From: Salinisphaera sp963835375
GTDB lineage: Bacteria > Pseudomonadota > Gammaproteobacteria > Nevskiales > Salinisphaeraceae
Assembly (NCBI GenBank): GCA_963835375.1
Contig: CAWIGB010000012.1
Coordinates: 186,001-250,000, forward strand
Direction of reading: 5' to 3'
Length of the DNA stretch: 64,000 nucleotides
The notes beneath the pieces are model-generated. The model was not told where the DNA came from, made no database searches, and was given only the letters and a program-made list of their open reading frames with translations. A program made the translations under genes and the position numbers. The first letter of the stretch is position 1, and every line of letters begins with the position of its first letter. This document shows positions 1-10,498 of the stretch, in pieces.

Positions 1-1164
<1,164 letters not shown>

Positions 1165-1236
1165 GCGAAACGAACCCTCGCGCGGGATGATCCACGATAC
1201 CGACACCGCATCGATATCGTTGTCTAATACAATAGT

Positions 1237-2319
1237 TTAGCGCAGGCCGCGTTCGTCTGTCGCTGTATGCGCCCTGGCGTTCCCGCCCGGGGCGGTTTCG
1301 AGCGCCACGCCGGGTGCGGCGAAGCCGAGCTCGATGATCTCGGCGCCGGCGGCGTCAAAATCGCCGCGCAGCGCTGTTTCATCGACGTTGGGGCGTGGTG
1401 AACAACAGGCCGACATCGCCGCCGCCCGCGCCGGAGCTCTTGAACACCGCGCCGTGGTGCGCCGCCGCGGCGTGCAGTTCGCGGTGGCGAGCGCTGACGA
1501 TGCCGGCCTTGGCATGGTGGTCCAGCGCGATGAGCGCCTCGAAGTATTCGCGCGCCAGCTGCACGAAGCGCGCGGCCTGGCCCAGATCCTCGGCGGCGTT
1601 CTCGGCGAGCGCGGCCAGGCGGCCGATGTCGGAAGCGAATCCGGCCGGGTTCTGCCGGCCATAGGCATAGACATTGGCGACAAGGTCCGTGGTGCTCGCC
1701 CCGGTGCCGGTGACCACCGCACTGCCGGCCAGACTTTTCGGCCAGCTCAGCGGTGTGGGGGGCTGATCGCGGACATACCCGATGATGCCGCCGTAAACCG
1801 CGGTGGCGACATCGCCGCCGCTGCCGGTGCCGCCCTGGGCATCGCGATGGGCTGCAATGGCGAGCTCGGCGAGCTGCGCCGGCGCTCACCTCGACGCCGG
1901 CGCGGGCCAGCAGCGCCCGGGTCAGGGCGGCGGCGACGGCCGCGCTCGACCCCAGCCCGAGCTTGTGGCCGTCGCGCGCGAAATCGGTGGTGTCGATATG
2001 AACGTCGCAGCGGCGGCAGCGGCGACGTCGAGATAGCGCGCGACATGCGTCTGAACGGCCTGATAGACCCGCAGCCGATCGCGCAGTTCGTCGTCGAGAT
2101 CCGGCGCCGCGCGGCCGTCGCCCCCAGCATGAGCCGGTGGATATCCAGATTGGGCGCGCTCAGATACCAGTGCGCCGTCGGCCGAGTCGGTGAGCGTGAC
2201 GCGAGCCCGGCGATCCACGGCGGTGAGGATCGCCGGCGCGCCTTCGAGCACGGCATATTCGCCGATCAGGAACAGTTTGCCCGGCGCGCTTGCGACGATC
2301 GGGCGCTGGCCACGTTCAT
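1237..2319 (-). CDS. GHMP kinase, probably phosphomevalonate kinase
   Basis: This ATP-dependent kinase of the mevalonate pathway has the N-terminal strand ASAPGKLFLIGEYAVLEG, the GHMP ATP-binding motif GLGSSAAVAAALTRALL, then AHRDAQGGTGSGGDVATAVYGG and a late VVTGTGASTTDLV segment. The last two features resemble phosphomevalonate kinases more than mevalonate kinases; mevalonate kinase is the alternative. The start ATG overlaps the mvaD stop as ATGA. About seven frame changes (near 2305, 2190, 2130, 2020, 1885, 1735 and 1390) break the reading frame, so the protein must be read by homology. A mevalonate kinase gene is not visible and may lie beyond the left edge. Confidence 0.7.
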
Positions 2320-3303
2320 GCGATGACGCTCGCCGCCGGACCGAGTGCGGTACGGCGGGTTTCCAGCACGCCGGGTACGCGCTCCAGCGCACGGGCGACC
2401 GGCTCGCCGTGGCCCGGCGCACACAGCGCCTTGACCTGCGGTCCGGCGTCGATCGTGAAGTAGACCGGAGTGCCCTTCGTCGCGCAGGGTTCGCACTGCC
2501 TGCATGGCCGCGACGGTGGCCGGGTTCCAGTAGATGAGGCCCGGCCGGGTCGACATCATCAGACCGTGCAGTTTGAGACAGCTCATCTCGGTGAGCGCGC
2601 CCACCGTCTCGAAGTCGCGCGCGGCGATCGCATCGCGCATGGACGCCAGATCGGTTTCCGCATGATCCACCCATGCCTGATAATAATCCGAGCGCTCATC
2701 GAGGCCGCTCATGCCGATCGAGGAGTTCACCGATTTGGTGGCCCGGTCGGTGATCGCGACCACGATCTCCACCGGCCAGTCGTCGGCATCGAGCATCGGC
2801 TCGGCGAAGGCATCGCTGCCGTCGTCGAGGACGCCGCGGTGCATCTCCGCAAAACCGCCGAAGATCGAACGCGCGGCAGAGCCGGAGCCCTGGCGCGCGA
2901 GGATCGACAGCTCGCGCGGCTCGAGATCGAGCCCGGCCGCCCGGGTCGCCGCCAGCGAAAGCGCCGCAAATCCGGAAGCGGAAGAGGCCAGGCCCGCGCC
3001 GGTCGGGAAGTTGTTGGTCGACACGATCGAAGCTCGTGTTTCGATGCCGGCACGCGCGCGCACCAGATCCAGGAATGGCGTCAGGCGCGCGGTATCGGCC
3101 GGTTTGTCGTCCAGTTCGGCGGTATCGCTCGACAGCGCCCGATCGAACACCACGGTGGTATCGGTATACAGGCCGTCGAGGGTGACCGAGATGGATCCGA
3201 CCGCCGGAAGATTGCGCGGTCCCGCGCGCTTGCCCCAGTACTTGATCAGCGCGATATTGCTGTGGGCGCGCGCAGTGGCTTGGCTCATAATCGGGTCTGC
3301 CAT
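2316..3303 (-). CDS. mvaD: Diphosphomevalonate decarboxylase
   Basis: The product converts mevalonate diphosphate to isopentenyl diphosphate in the cytosol. The sequence ARAHSNIALIKYWGKR near the N-terminus and NFPTGAGLASSASGFAAL in the middle are family hallmarks (substrate and ATP loops), followed by GSAARSIFGGFAEM. About 328 residues matches the family. One extra G near 2472 shifts the frame; after it the C-terminus reads TPVYFTIDAGPQVKAL and ends at a TGA that overlaps the kinase start. I chose the upstream ATG (MADPIMSQ), which has GAGAAG just before it; the ATG five codons later (MSQATARA) is an alternative. It heads the minus-strand mevalonate series. Confidence 0.92.
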
Positions 3304-3371
3304 CAGCTTCTCAGGAACAATACGCGCGCAAGGATACGCCATCGTCATCGATCTGCCGAGCGTGATGCCCT

Positions 3372-3382
3372 TGCACAGTGCA
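3372..3382. promoter_or_regulatory. Palindrome in the divergent mvaD / HMG-CoA synthase promoter region
   Basis: TGCAC-A-GTGCA is a perfect inverted repeat in the 150-bp space between the two divergent mevalonate transcripts. A TTGCAC hexamer overlapping its left arm could be a -35 element for the rightward gene, but no good -10 sits at the right distance. An operator role is only inferred from position and symmetry. Confidence 0.25.
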
Positions 3383-3455
3383 CCATTTGCTAGCATAGCC
3401 ATCACGAAAAATTCACGTGGCGCGCACAGCGGGCCGCCGGACGACGAGAACAACC

Positions 3456-4960
3456 ATGCCGGGAATCAGTGGACTGGCGCTTTATCTGCCGCCGTATCGT
3501 GTCAATCTGGAGGACTGGTGTGCCTGGAACGACCAGCCCTGGGACAAGGTACGCAAGGTCGTTGGCCGCAGCTTTCGCATGCGCGGCCCCGAACAGAGCG
3601 TGTACACGCTCGCCGCGAATGCTGTCTGGCGCCTGATCGAAGCCTATGACATCGATCCGCGCGAGATCGGCTATCTCGCCCTGGGTACCGAATCATCCAG
3701 CGACAATTCGGCCGGCGCGGTGATCGTCAAGGGCATGCTCGACGACGCGCTCGCCGCGCACGACCTGCCGGCCATGTCGCGCGAGTGCGAGGTGCCGGAG
3801 TTCAAGCACGCCTGCCTGGGCGGGGTCTATGCCATGAAGGGCGCGCTGCGCTATCTGGCAACCGACGGCGCCGGGCGCAAGGCGATCGTGGTGTGCTCGG
3901 ATATCGCCGAATACGAACGCGGCTCCTCTGGTGAACCGACCCAGGGCGCCGGTGCGGTAGCGATCCTGCTCGAAGCCGAACCCAGGCTGCTGCACGTTGA
4001 TCTGGCCAGTTCGGGCAGTGCTTCGGATTACCGCATGGTCGATTTCCGCAAGCCGTTCGCCCGGTTCCGCGGCCAGCCGCAACGGGCTGACGGTCAGATG
4101 CAGGATCTGCCGGTATTCAACGGCCGCTATTCGACCAGCTGCTATGTGGACGCCACTCGTGCTGCGATCAATGCCATGCTTGCGCGCCGCGGCGGCGGGC
4201 GTCGCGCCGATTATTTCCATTCGGTCGACGCCGTGTTCATGCATCGACCGTATCACCGCATGCCTTCGGCCGGCTGGGCCATGGCCTATCTGTTCGCGCT
4301 GGCGGACGGCGATGGCGATAACCGGGCCGAGCTGAGCGAATATGCGCGCGGCGCCGGTATCGATGCAGACGCTCTGCTGGCGGAAATCTCGGGCGTCACC
4401 CCCGACATGCGCGCGCGCGTGGCCGCCGGCGACTCCGGCCAGGATGCCTTTCCGCTGGCCGGGGATCTCATGCGTTACCTGCGCAAGACCGAACTCTGGC
4501 AGAACCTGGTTTCGGGCAAGCTCTCGCTCGGCAGCGAGATGATGCGCGATCTGGGCAATCTCTATACCGCCGCGCTGCCGGCATGGCTGGCCGCCGGGTT
4601 CACGCAGGCCCATCGCGATACGCTCAATCTGGGCGGCCAGCACTGGCTGGCGCTCGGCTACGGCAGTGGCGATGCCGCCGAGGCGCTGCCGATGCGCGTG
4701 GCCGAGGGCTGGGAGGAGGCCGCGGCGCGAATCAACTTCACCGAGGCCTCGGCACGCCGGTGGATCTCGACGCCGACCAGTATGCCGCGCTGCATGATGG
4801 CCACCCGGCTGATGTGCAGCCGGCACCGGCCAGCGACGAGTTCGTGGTCGATCACATCGGTGACACCGATCGAGCGGATTTTCACGATCTCGGCATCGAA
4901 TACTATCGCTATGTCCCGGCGGCGGCCGCCCACGCCGCTGCCAAGAAAGCCGTCGGCTGA
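3456..4960 (+). CDS. Hydroxymethylglutaryl-CoA synthase
   Basis: Condenses acetyl-CoA with acetoacetyl-CoA to HMG-CoA, the entry step of the mevalonate route. The protein begins MPGISGLALYLPPYRV and carries the catalytic cysteine at about residue 120 in EFKHACLGGVYAMKGAL; SSGEPTQGAGAVAILL and HRPYHRMPSAGWAMAYL are further conserved blocks. At about 500 residues it is longer than typical bacterial enzymes of roughly 390. One base is missing near 4747 (probably a C in a CCC run); the C-terminus continues as LGTPVDLDADQYAALHDGHP. ACGAGAA precedes the ATG. It is divergent from mvaD, so the two arms may share regulation. Confidence 0.9.
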
Positions 4961-4984
4961 CCGGCCGCGACCATCCCGGGCATG

Positions 4985-5021
4985 AAAAAGCCGGTGCCTG
5001 TGGGGCGCCGGCTTTTTTTCG
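4985..5021. terminator. Bidirectional rho-independent terminator
   Basis: A 10-bp GC-rich stem (AGCCGGTGCC / GGCGCCGGCT, one G-T pair) has an A-run on the left and a seven-T run on the right. It lies between the convergent HMG-CoA synthase and Tas-like genes and can serve both strands. Confidence 0.85.
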
Positions 5022-5033
5022 GGGCGGATCGTG

Positions 5034-6081
5034 CTACGGCGACGGGTCGGGGTTGTCGGCGTGAATCGCCTCGATGCCGGCGAGGACTTCTTCGGCCAGC
5101 TCCAGCTCGGCACTGTCGATATTCGCGGCCAGCTGTTCCATGGTGGTGGCGCCGATGATGTTCGAGGTCACGAACTGGACGGCTGGTGACGTACGCCAGC
5201 GCCATCTGGGCCGGATCCAGCCCGTGTTCACGTGCCAGCGCCACATATGCGGCTGTCGCCTGTTCGGCACGATGCCCTTGGTAGCGGGCAAAGCGTTCCC
5301 AGCGCGTCAGGCGTGCGCCTTCGGGGCGGGCGCCGTCCAGATATTTGCCGGATAGAACGCCGAAGGCCAGCGGGGAATAAGCCAGCAGGCCGACCTGCTC
5401 GCGAATCGAGCATTCGGCCAGGCCGATCTCGAAGCTGCGGTTGAGTAGGGAATAGGGGTTCTGGATGGACACCGCACGCGGGAGCGATTCGCGCTCGGCG
5501 GCGCGCAGGAATTGCATCACGCCCCAGGGCGTCTCGTTGGAGAGCCCGACATGGCCGATCTTGCCTTCGTCGGCCAGGCGTGCCAGTTCGCCGAGCGTTT
5601 CCTCGATCGGCACCGGTTCGTCGGCCGGGTCATGTACGTAGCCGCGCTTGCCGAAGGTGTTGGTCGCCCGATCCGGCCAGTGCAGCTGGTAGAGATCGAT
5701 ATGATCGGTCTGCAGGCGCTCGAGGCTGTCTTCGACCGCGCGGCGGATCTGAGCGGGCGTCAGGCGCGGGGTTTCACCGTCGCGCAGGTACTCCATCGCG
5801 GTTCGTGCGTGGCCCGTCACCTTGGTGGCCAATACCACATCGCGCCGTCGGCCGGTCTTCGCGAGCCAGCTGCCGATATAGGTTTCGGTGCGGCCCTGGG
5901 TTTCCGCGCGCGGCGGTACCGGGTACATCTCGGCGGCATCGATGAAATTCACGCCGCGATCGAGCGCGTAGTCGATCTGTTCGTGGGCGTCGGCTTCGCT
6001 GTTCTGTTCGCCGAAGGTCATGGTCCCGAGGCAGATGGCACTGACCTGCAGCGCCGTGGGACCGAGCTTGCGGTATTCCAT
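5034..6081 (-). CDS. tas: Aldo/keto reductase, Tas-like
   Basis: NADPH-dependent oxidoreductase of the aldo/keto reductase fold, close to E. coli Tas. It starts MEYRKLGPTALQVSAICLG and has the catalytic Asp/Tyr region GVNFIDAAEMYPVPPRAETQ, then HIDLYQLHWPDRATNTFGKRG, a Tas-type block, and VTSNIIGATTMEQL near the end. One extra base near 5184 splits off the last 45 residues. Length is about 348, as in Tas. The physiological substrate is unknown. The gene is monocistronic and converges on HMG-CoA synthase. Confidence 0.85.
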
Positions 6082-6572
6082 GCGGGATGTCGGTTGGGAG
6101 TCGGGCGCACAGGGTAGCTGAGCCCGGGCCGGCGAACCATCGACGCGCATTTTCGCCCGCGAGCGGCGTCGGTTGCGGTGCCCCCGACCAAAGTCGAGCG
6201 GCGCTGTTTCGATCCCTTCTCTCGGGCTGCATCGCGATGGTGCATGGAGCAGGCCGCGATTCATCCCGGGTTGCTCGAAGCGCCGTTCAGGTCGTTGAGC
6301 CACAACAGTTTGGGCGCTGGGCTCGGGATATTGATGTATGACGCAGAAAACTGTTTCTGCACTGATTTAAGGTCATGCGAATCCGCCGTGGCGCGCCGCG
6401 ATGGTGACCCGAAACAGTGCAAATACGACAGCTGTCTTATTTGTAAGGCCGGCTCGGATGTTGCATGGTCAGTATGAGATTCAAAGCCCGGGTTTGGACG
6501 GATTGATCACGGCGAACGCGTGTGATCGGAGCGGCCGAAAACCGGGTCATAAACACAACGAGGGAGACTTCC
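6082..6572. other. Intergenic region upstream of ehuB
   Basis: This is a 490-bp region between the divergent tas and ehuB genes. No open frame here looks coding. It contains the inverted repeat described separately and must hold the ehu promoter. I could not assign convincing -35/-10 boxes; TTGTAA near 6440 and TTGCAT near 6460 are only possibilities. Confidence 0.5.
6343..6360. promoter_or_regulatory. Inverted repeat, candidate operator upstream of ehuBCDA
   Basis: GCAGAAA-ACTG-TTTCTGC is a perfect 7-bp inverted repeat about 210 bp before the ehuB start. Size and symmetry suit a dimeric regulator. No regulator gene is adjacent, so the assignment is positional inference. Confidence 0.35.
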
Positions 6573-7448
6573 ATGATGAAATCCTTGCGATTGACTTCGA
6601 TGACCGCCGGTGCCGCCGTTGCATTGGCCTGCGTCGTGGGCGCGACCGGCACGGCGCAGGCGCGCACGCTTGAGCAGATCAAGCAATCGGGCACCATCCG
6701 TATCGCGATCGCCAACGAGATTCCCTACGGATTCATGCAGGGCGATACCGCGGTCGGCCTGGGCCCGAGCGTGGCCAAGCACGTGCTCAAGGAAATGGGC
6801 ATCAACAACATCAAATGGACGGTGGTACCGTTCGGCTCCTTGATTCCGTCGTTGAAGGCCGACCGCGTGGACATGGTCGCCGCGTCACAGGCGATTCAGC
6901 CGCAGCGCTGCAGCCAGGTGGATTTCTCGACGCCGAACAGCACCTATGGCGAGGGCGTGCTGGTCAAGAAAGGCAATCCGAAGGACATCCACAGCTACCA
7001 GGAATTCGTTAAGAATCCGGATCTCAAGTTCGGCATCGTCTCCGGCGCCAATCAGCTTGGTTTCGCCCAGAAGAGCGGCATCAAGAGCAACCAGATCATC
7101 TCGCTGCGCGCCAACTCGGATGCGATCTCGGCGGTGACCGCGGGCCGCATCGACGGCTATGCCGCCACTGAGTTCACGGTGGCTCTGCTGGCCAAGAAGT
7201 CGTCCCGGGTGGAGGCCGCCCAACCCTTCAAGGATCCGGTGATCGATGGCAAGCCACAGCGCAGCTGGGGCGCTTTCAGCTTCGCCAAGAACAACGATGC
7301 GCTGCGCAAGGCCTTCAATGCCAAGCTCACGGCGTATCACAAGACGGATGACTGGCGTAACACCATGGCCAAGTACGGCATGAACAAGACGTCCATCGAA
7401 AAGGTCTCCGCAAAGACCACGGAGCAGCTCTGTTCAGCGGATAGCTGA
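6573..7448 (+). CDS. ehuB: Ectoine/hydroxyectoine ABC transporter, substrate-binding protein
   Basis: Periplasmic binding protein that delivers ectoine or hydroxyectoine to EhuCD. Residues 1-30 form a Sec signal peptide ending AQA. Mature segments SGTIRIAIANEIPYGFM, VPFGSLIPSLKADRVDMVAA, QRCSQVDFSTPNSTYGEG and GKPQRSWGAFSF resemble what I recall of rhizobial EhuB, including its conserved spacing. The 291-residue length fits the amino-acid-type SBP family. The start is supported by AGGGAG eight bases upstream of ATGATG. It is first of four genes in EhuBCDA order. The alternative is another polar amino-acid binding protein, but the whole-operon match favours Ehu. Confidence 0.85.
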   Translation: MMKSLRLTSMTAGAAVALACVVGATGTAQARTLEQIKQSGTIRIAIANEIPYGFMQGDTAVGLGPSVAKHVLKEMGINNIKWTVVPFGSLIPSLKADRVDMVAASQAIQPQRCSQVDFSTPNSTYGEGVLVKKGNPKDIHSYQEFVKNPDLKFGIVSGANQLGFAQKSGIKSNQIISLRANSDAISAVTAGRIDGYAATEFTVALLAKKSSRVEAAQPFKDPVIDGKPQRSWGAFSFAKNNDALRKAFNAKLTAYHKTDDWRNTMAKYGMNKTSIEKVSAKTTEQLCSADS

Positions 7449-7460
7449 TCGCCGTCGGCG

Positions 7461-7490
7461 CCGGTCGGTGACCGACAATCATCCGACCGG
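7461..7490 (+). other. Stem-loop between ehuB and ehuC
   Basis: CCGGTCGG and CCGACCGG form an 8-bp stem with a 14-nt loop just after the ehuB stop. There is no T-run, so it is more likely an mRNA-stabilising or partial-readthrough element than a strong terminator. Such elements commonly let binding-protein mRNA outlast permease mRNA. Confidence 0.4.
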
Positions 7491-7503
7491 TGCGATCTTC
7501 AGG

Positions 7504-7533
7504 CCGGCCGTTGCGGCATGTCGTGACGGCCGG
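7504..7533 (+). other. Second stem-loop between ehuB and ehuC
   Basis: CCGGCCGT pairs with ACGGCCGG around a 14-nt loop, 13 bases after the preceding stem-loop. Two consecutive GC stems in the only sizeable gap of this operon point to post-transcriptional control of the ehuB/ehuCDA ratio. Confidence 0.4.
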
Positions 7534-7585
7534 ATTTCGTTCGTAGGCGCGCCCGCGTGGGTGCGCACTGCGTAGAGGAGTTGCC

Positions 7586-8260
7586 ATGGGTGTGACCTTC
7601 GACCAGATCATCAGTGCGTTGCTGGAAGGCGCGTATGTGACGATCTGGATCACGCTGGCCTCGACCATCGGGGGCGCGATTCTGGCCTTTGCTTCGGGCA
7701 TCGGCGTGCTGTCGCGATTCGCACCGGCACGCTGGCTGTCCAAGACCTACATCCAGATCTTTCGCGGCACGTCGCTGCTGGTGCAACTGTTCTGGCTGTA
7801 CTACGCACTGCCGGTGCTGATCGGCATCCATATCTCCCCGGTGGCGGCCGGCATTCTCGGGCTGTCGCTGAACATCGGGGCGTACGGCGCCGAAGTCGTT
7901 CGCGGCTCGTTGCAATCGGTGGACGAAGGGCAGCTCGAAGCCGCGCGCGCTCTGAATTTCACGCCCGGGCAGACGCTTCGGCGGATTCTCCTGCCGCAGT
8001 CGATCATCGAGATGATGCCGCCGTTCGGCAATCTGGCGATCCAGAATCTCAAGGATTCATCGCTGGTCTCGTTGATCAGCCTGTCGGATCTTGCCTTCCA
8101 GGCCGATGATCTGCGCAATCGCGCGTTCGAGAGCGATACCATCACGATCCTGGGGCTGACGCTGCTGTTCTACTTCGTCATGGCGCTGGTGGTCATGGGC
8201 GGGATGCGCTTGCTCGAGCGCTATTTCGAGAAGGTTTCCGGTCGCGAGGTGGCCCGCTGA
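7586..8260 (+). CDS. ehuC: Ectoine/hydroxyectoine ABC transporter permease EhuC
   Basis: Inner-membrane permease of the polar amino-acid (HisMQ) family, 224 residues with about five hydrophobic helices. IFRGTSLLVQLFWLYYALP and the EAA loop SVDEGQLEAARALNFTPGQ, which contacts the ATPase, are clear. AGGAG precedes the ATG. The stop overlaps the ehuD start as TGATG, so the two permeases are translationally coupled and should form the EhuC-EhuD heterodimer. Confidence 0.85.
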   Translation: MGVTFDQIISALLEGAYVTIWITLASTIGGAILAFASGIGVLSRFAPARWLSKTYIQIFRGTSLLVQLFWLYYALPVLIGIHISPVAAGILGLSLNIGAYGAEVVRGSLQSVDEGQLEAARALNFTPGQTLRRILLPQSIIEMMPPFGNLAIQNLKDSSLVSLISLSDLAFQADDLRNRAFESDTITILGLTLLFYFVMALVVMGGMRLLERYFEKVSGREVAR

Positions 8261-8955
8261 TGTTGTTCGGAATGTCCTGGGACCTGACCAGCGACTGGAC
8301 CTTCGCCTGGTCGATCATCCCCATGCTGTTGATCGGCATGAAGATCACCATCATCGCCACGATCTTCGGCTTCGCCATCGCGATGGTGCTGGGGCTGGTG
8401 TTCGCGCTTGCCCGATCGGCACCGACGCGTTTCGTCTCGTGGCCGGTCGCGTTCGTGATCGAGTTCGTGCGTGATACGCCGCTGCTGATCCAGCTGTTCT
8501 TCATCTTCTATGTGCTGCCGACGACCACGGGCATCACGCTGCCTGCGCTCGAGGCCGGCATTCTGGCGCTCGGCGTGCAATACAGCGCCTATTGCTCGGA
8601 GGTCTATCGCGCCGGCCTGCAGGCCGTGCCCAACGGCCAGTGGGAAGCGGCCCGCGCGCTCAACCTGAGCACCTGGCGGACCTATCTCGATATCGTGATC
8701 CCGCAGGCGATACCGCGCATCATTCCGGCGCTCGGCAACTATCTGGTGTCCATCATCAAGGACACGCCGGTGCTGTCGGCGATCACGGTGATGGAGATCC
8801 TCCATGTCGCCAACATCATCGGCGACCGCACCTATCGCTACATGGTGCCGATCACCATGGTGGGCATCCTGTTCCTGTTGCTGACGCTGATCAGCGCCGC
8901 ACTCGTCAAATTCATGGAAAAACGCCTGCCGCGCGCGGGGATAGCCGTCAAATGA
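8260..8955 (+). CDS. ehuD: Ectoine/hydroxyectoine ABC transporter permease EhuD
   Basis: Second HisMQ-type permease, 231 residues. It shows EFVRDTPLLIQLFFIFYVLP, the EAA loop AVPNGQWEAARALNLSTWR and VSIIKDTPVLSAITVMEIL. It starts inside the ehuC stop and its own stop overlaps the ehuA start (ATGA), the usual tight spacing for stoichiometric assembly. It has no frame problems. Confidence 0.85.
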   Translation: MLFGMSWDLTSDWTFAWSIIPMLLIGMKITIIATIFGFAIAMVLGLVFALARSAPTRFVSWPVAFVIEFVRDTPLLIQLFFIFYVLPTTTGITLPALEAGILALGVQYSAYCSEVYRAGLQAVPNGQWEAARALNLSTWRTYLDIVIPQAIPRIIPALGNYLVSIIKDTPVLSAITVMEILHVANIIGDRTYRYMVPITMVGILFLLLTLISAALVKFMEKRLPRAGIAVK

Positions 8956-9749
8956 AACCGATCGTACGCTTCGATAAAGTCACGAAACGCTTTGGCGATA
9001 CCGTCATCCTGCGGGATTTCGATTTCGAGCTGACGCCAGGCGAGCGGGTCGTGCTGATGGGCCCTTCCGGCTCGGGCAAGTCGACCGTGCTGCGCATCCT
9101 GATGACGCTCGAGGACATCCAGGACGGCGTGGTCTACGTCGGCGACGAGCCGCTATGGCACGAAGGCACCGGCAACAACCTCAGACCGGCATCCGAGAAG
9201 CATCTGCGCAAGATGCGCGGCAACGTCGGCATGGTGTTCCAGCATTTCAATCTGTTTCCGAACATGACGGTGCTGCGCAACATCATCGAAGCGCCGATGA
9301 AAGTGCTGAAACTCTCGCGCAAGGAAGCCGAGGCGCGGGCCGATGAACTGCTCGAGCGGGTCGGCATGAGCGAAAAGCGGGAGGCTTTTCCCAATTCGCT
9401 GTCGGGCGGCCAGAAGCAGCGTGTCGCGATCGCGCGTGCCATGGCGATGCGGCCCAAGTTGCTGCTGTTCGACGAGCCGACCTCCGCGCTCGATCCGGAA
9501 ATGGTCGGCGACGTGCTGGAGGTGATCAAGGATCTGGCCGCCGAGCACGATCTGACCATGCTGATCGTCACCCACGAGATGGGTTTTGCCCGCGATGTGG
9601 CCGATCGGGTGTGTTTCTTCTGCGACGGCCAGATTCTGGAGCAGGGCGCGCCGTCGAAGATCTTCACCGAGCCGAGCGAGGAGCGCACCCGCCAGTTCCT
9701 GCGCATGGTGCTGCACGAGGAGCCGGCTGCGGAGTCGGAGTCGAGTTGA
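8952..9749 (+). CDS. ehuA: Ectoine/hydroxyectoine ABC transporter ATP-binding protein EhuA
   Basis: Cytoplasmic ATPase of 265 residues that powers EhuCD. Walker A is GPSGSGKST at residues 37-45, the signature is LSGGQKQR, Walker B is LLLFDEPTSALD and the switch His lies in IVTHEMGFARDVADRV. It closes the operon, and its stop lies only seven bases from the convergent trmB stop, with no terminator visible between them. Confidence 0.88.
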   Translation: MKPIVRFDKVTKRFGDTVILRDFDFELTPGERVVLMGPSGSGKSTVLRILMTLEDIQDGVVYVGDEPLWHEGTGNNLRPASEKHLRKMRGNVGMVFQHFNLFPNMTVLRNIIEAPMKVLKLSRKEAEARADELLERVGMSEKREAFPNSLSGGQKQRVAIARAMAMRPKLLLFDEPTSALDPEMVGDVLEVIKDLAAEHDLTMLIVTHEMGFARDVADRVCFFCDGQILEQGAPSKIFTEPSEERTRQFLRMVLHEEPAAESESS

Positions 9750-9756
9750 GCGCTTG

Positions 9757-10443
9757 TCAGTCGTCGCGGCGACGATAGGCCATGTCGTGCACGACATGGC
9801 CTTTTCTGATGCCGCGATTCTCGAAGCGGGTGTCGCGGCGCGGTGGGTGGCTCACGAAACCGTCGCGATCGCCGATGTTGTCGAAGGCCTCATGCGCATC
9901 GAGCACATCGCGCATGTGCTCGGCATAGTTCACCCAGTCGGTCGCCAGCCGCCAGATACCGCCCGGTTTCAGCACGCGCGCGATCTCGTCGGCGAACCCC
10001 GGCTGCACGATACGGCGCTTGTGGTGGCGTTTCTTCGGCCAGGGGTCCGGAAAATACAGCAGCACTTCATCAAGCGAGTCGTCGGCAAAGGCAGCCGCCA
10101 GCACTTCGACCGCGTCGTCCCGGAAAACCCGTGCATTGGTGGCGTTCGCCTGGTCGAGTGCGCCCAGCAACCGGCCGACGCCGGTGCGATAGACCTCGAT
10201 GCCGAGGTAATCGGCCTGCGGATGGTTGATCGCGAGATCGGCGAGCACTTCGCCGGCGCCGAAACCGATCTCCAGTGTGCGATATGCATCGCGGCCGAAC
10301 TCCGCGGCCCAGTCGATGGGCGCCGTCGGTTGTTCCAGTCCGTACCGAGGCCAGAGTGCAGCCAGATTCCTTTCCTGGCCCGGCGTGAGCCGGCCTTCGC
10401 GTTTGACGAAACTGCGGATGCGACGATGATCGGGGTGGTCCAC
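9757..10443 (-). CDS. trmB: tRNA (guanine-N7)-methyltransferase
   Basis: Methylates G46 of tRNA. It has the SAM-binding LEIGFGAGEVLADLA, the family motif YFPDPWPKKRHHKRRIVQ and a C-terminal TRFENRGIRKGHVVHDM. Length is about 228 residues. No ATG fits; a GTG preceded by CAGGAG at eight bases is the best start (VDHPDHRRIRSFVKREGRLT). It lies directly downstream of thiSG, the same order as thiG-trmB in pseudomonads, and may be co-transcribed with it. Confidence 0.92.
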   Translation of the reverse strand: MDHPDHRRIRSFVKREGRLTPGQERNLAALWPRYGLEQPTAPIDWAAEFGRDAYRTLEIGFGAGEVLADLAINHPQADYLGIEVYRTGVGRLLGALDQANATNARVFRDDAVEVLAAAFADDSLDEVLLYFPDPWPKKRHHKRRIVQPGFADEIARVLKPGGIWRLATDWVNYAEHMRDVLDAHEAFDNIGDRDGFVSHPPRRDTRFENRGIRKGHVVHDMAYRRRDD

Positions 10444-10466
10444 GACCCGGGCTCCTGGCTGGTGCG

Positions 10467-10489
10467 GGCGCCGCCGGATGGGCGGCGCC
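10467..10489. other. GC hairpin between thiSG and trmB
   Basis: GGCGCCGCC and GGCGGCGCC form a perfect 9-bp stem with a GGATG loop just upstream of the trmB ribosome-binding site. No T-run follows on either strand. It could attenuate or protect the thiSG-trmB message. Confidence 0.35.
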
Positions 10490-10498
10490 GGAATGACG

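Noticed and set aside
1237..2319. Calling the GHMP kinase a mevalonate kinase
   Set aside because: The late ASTTDLV segment and the GSGGDVATAVYGG block fit phosphomevalonate kinases better; mevalonate kinase is kept only as an alternative.
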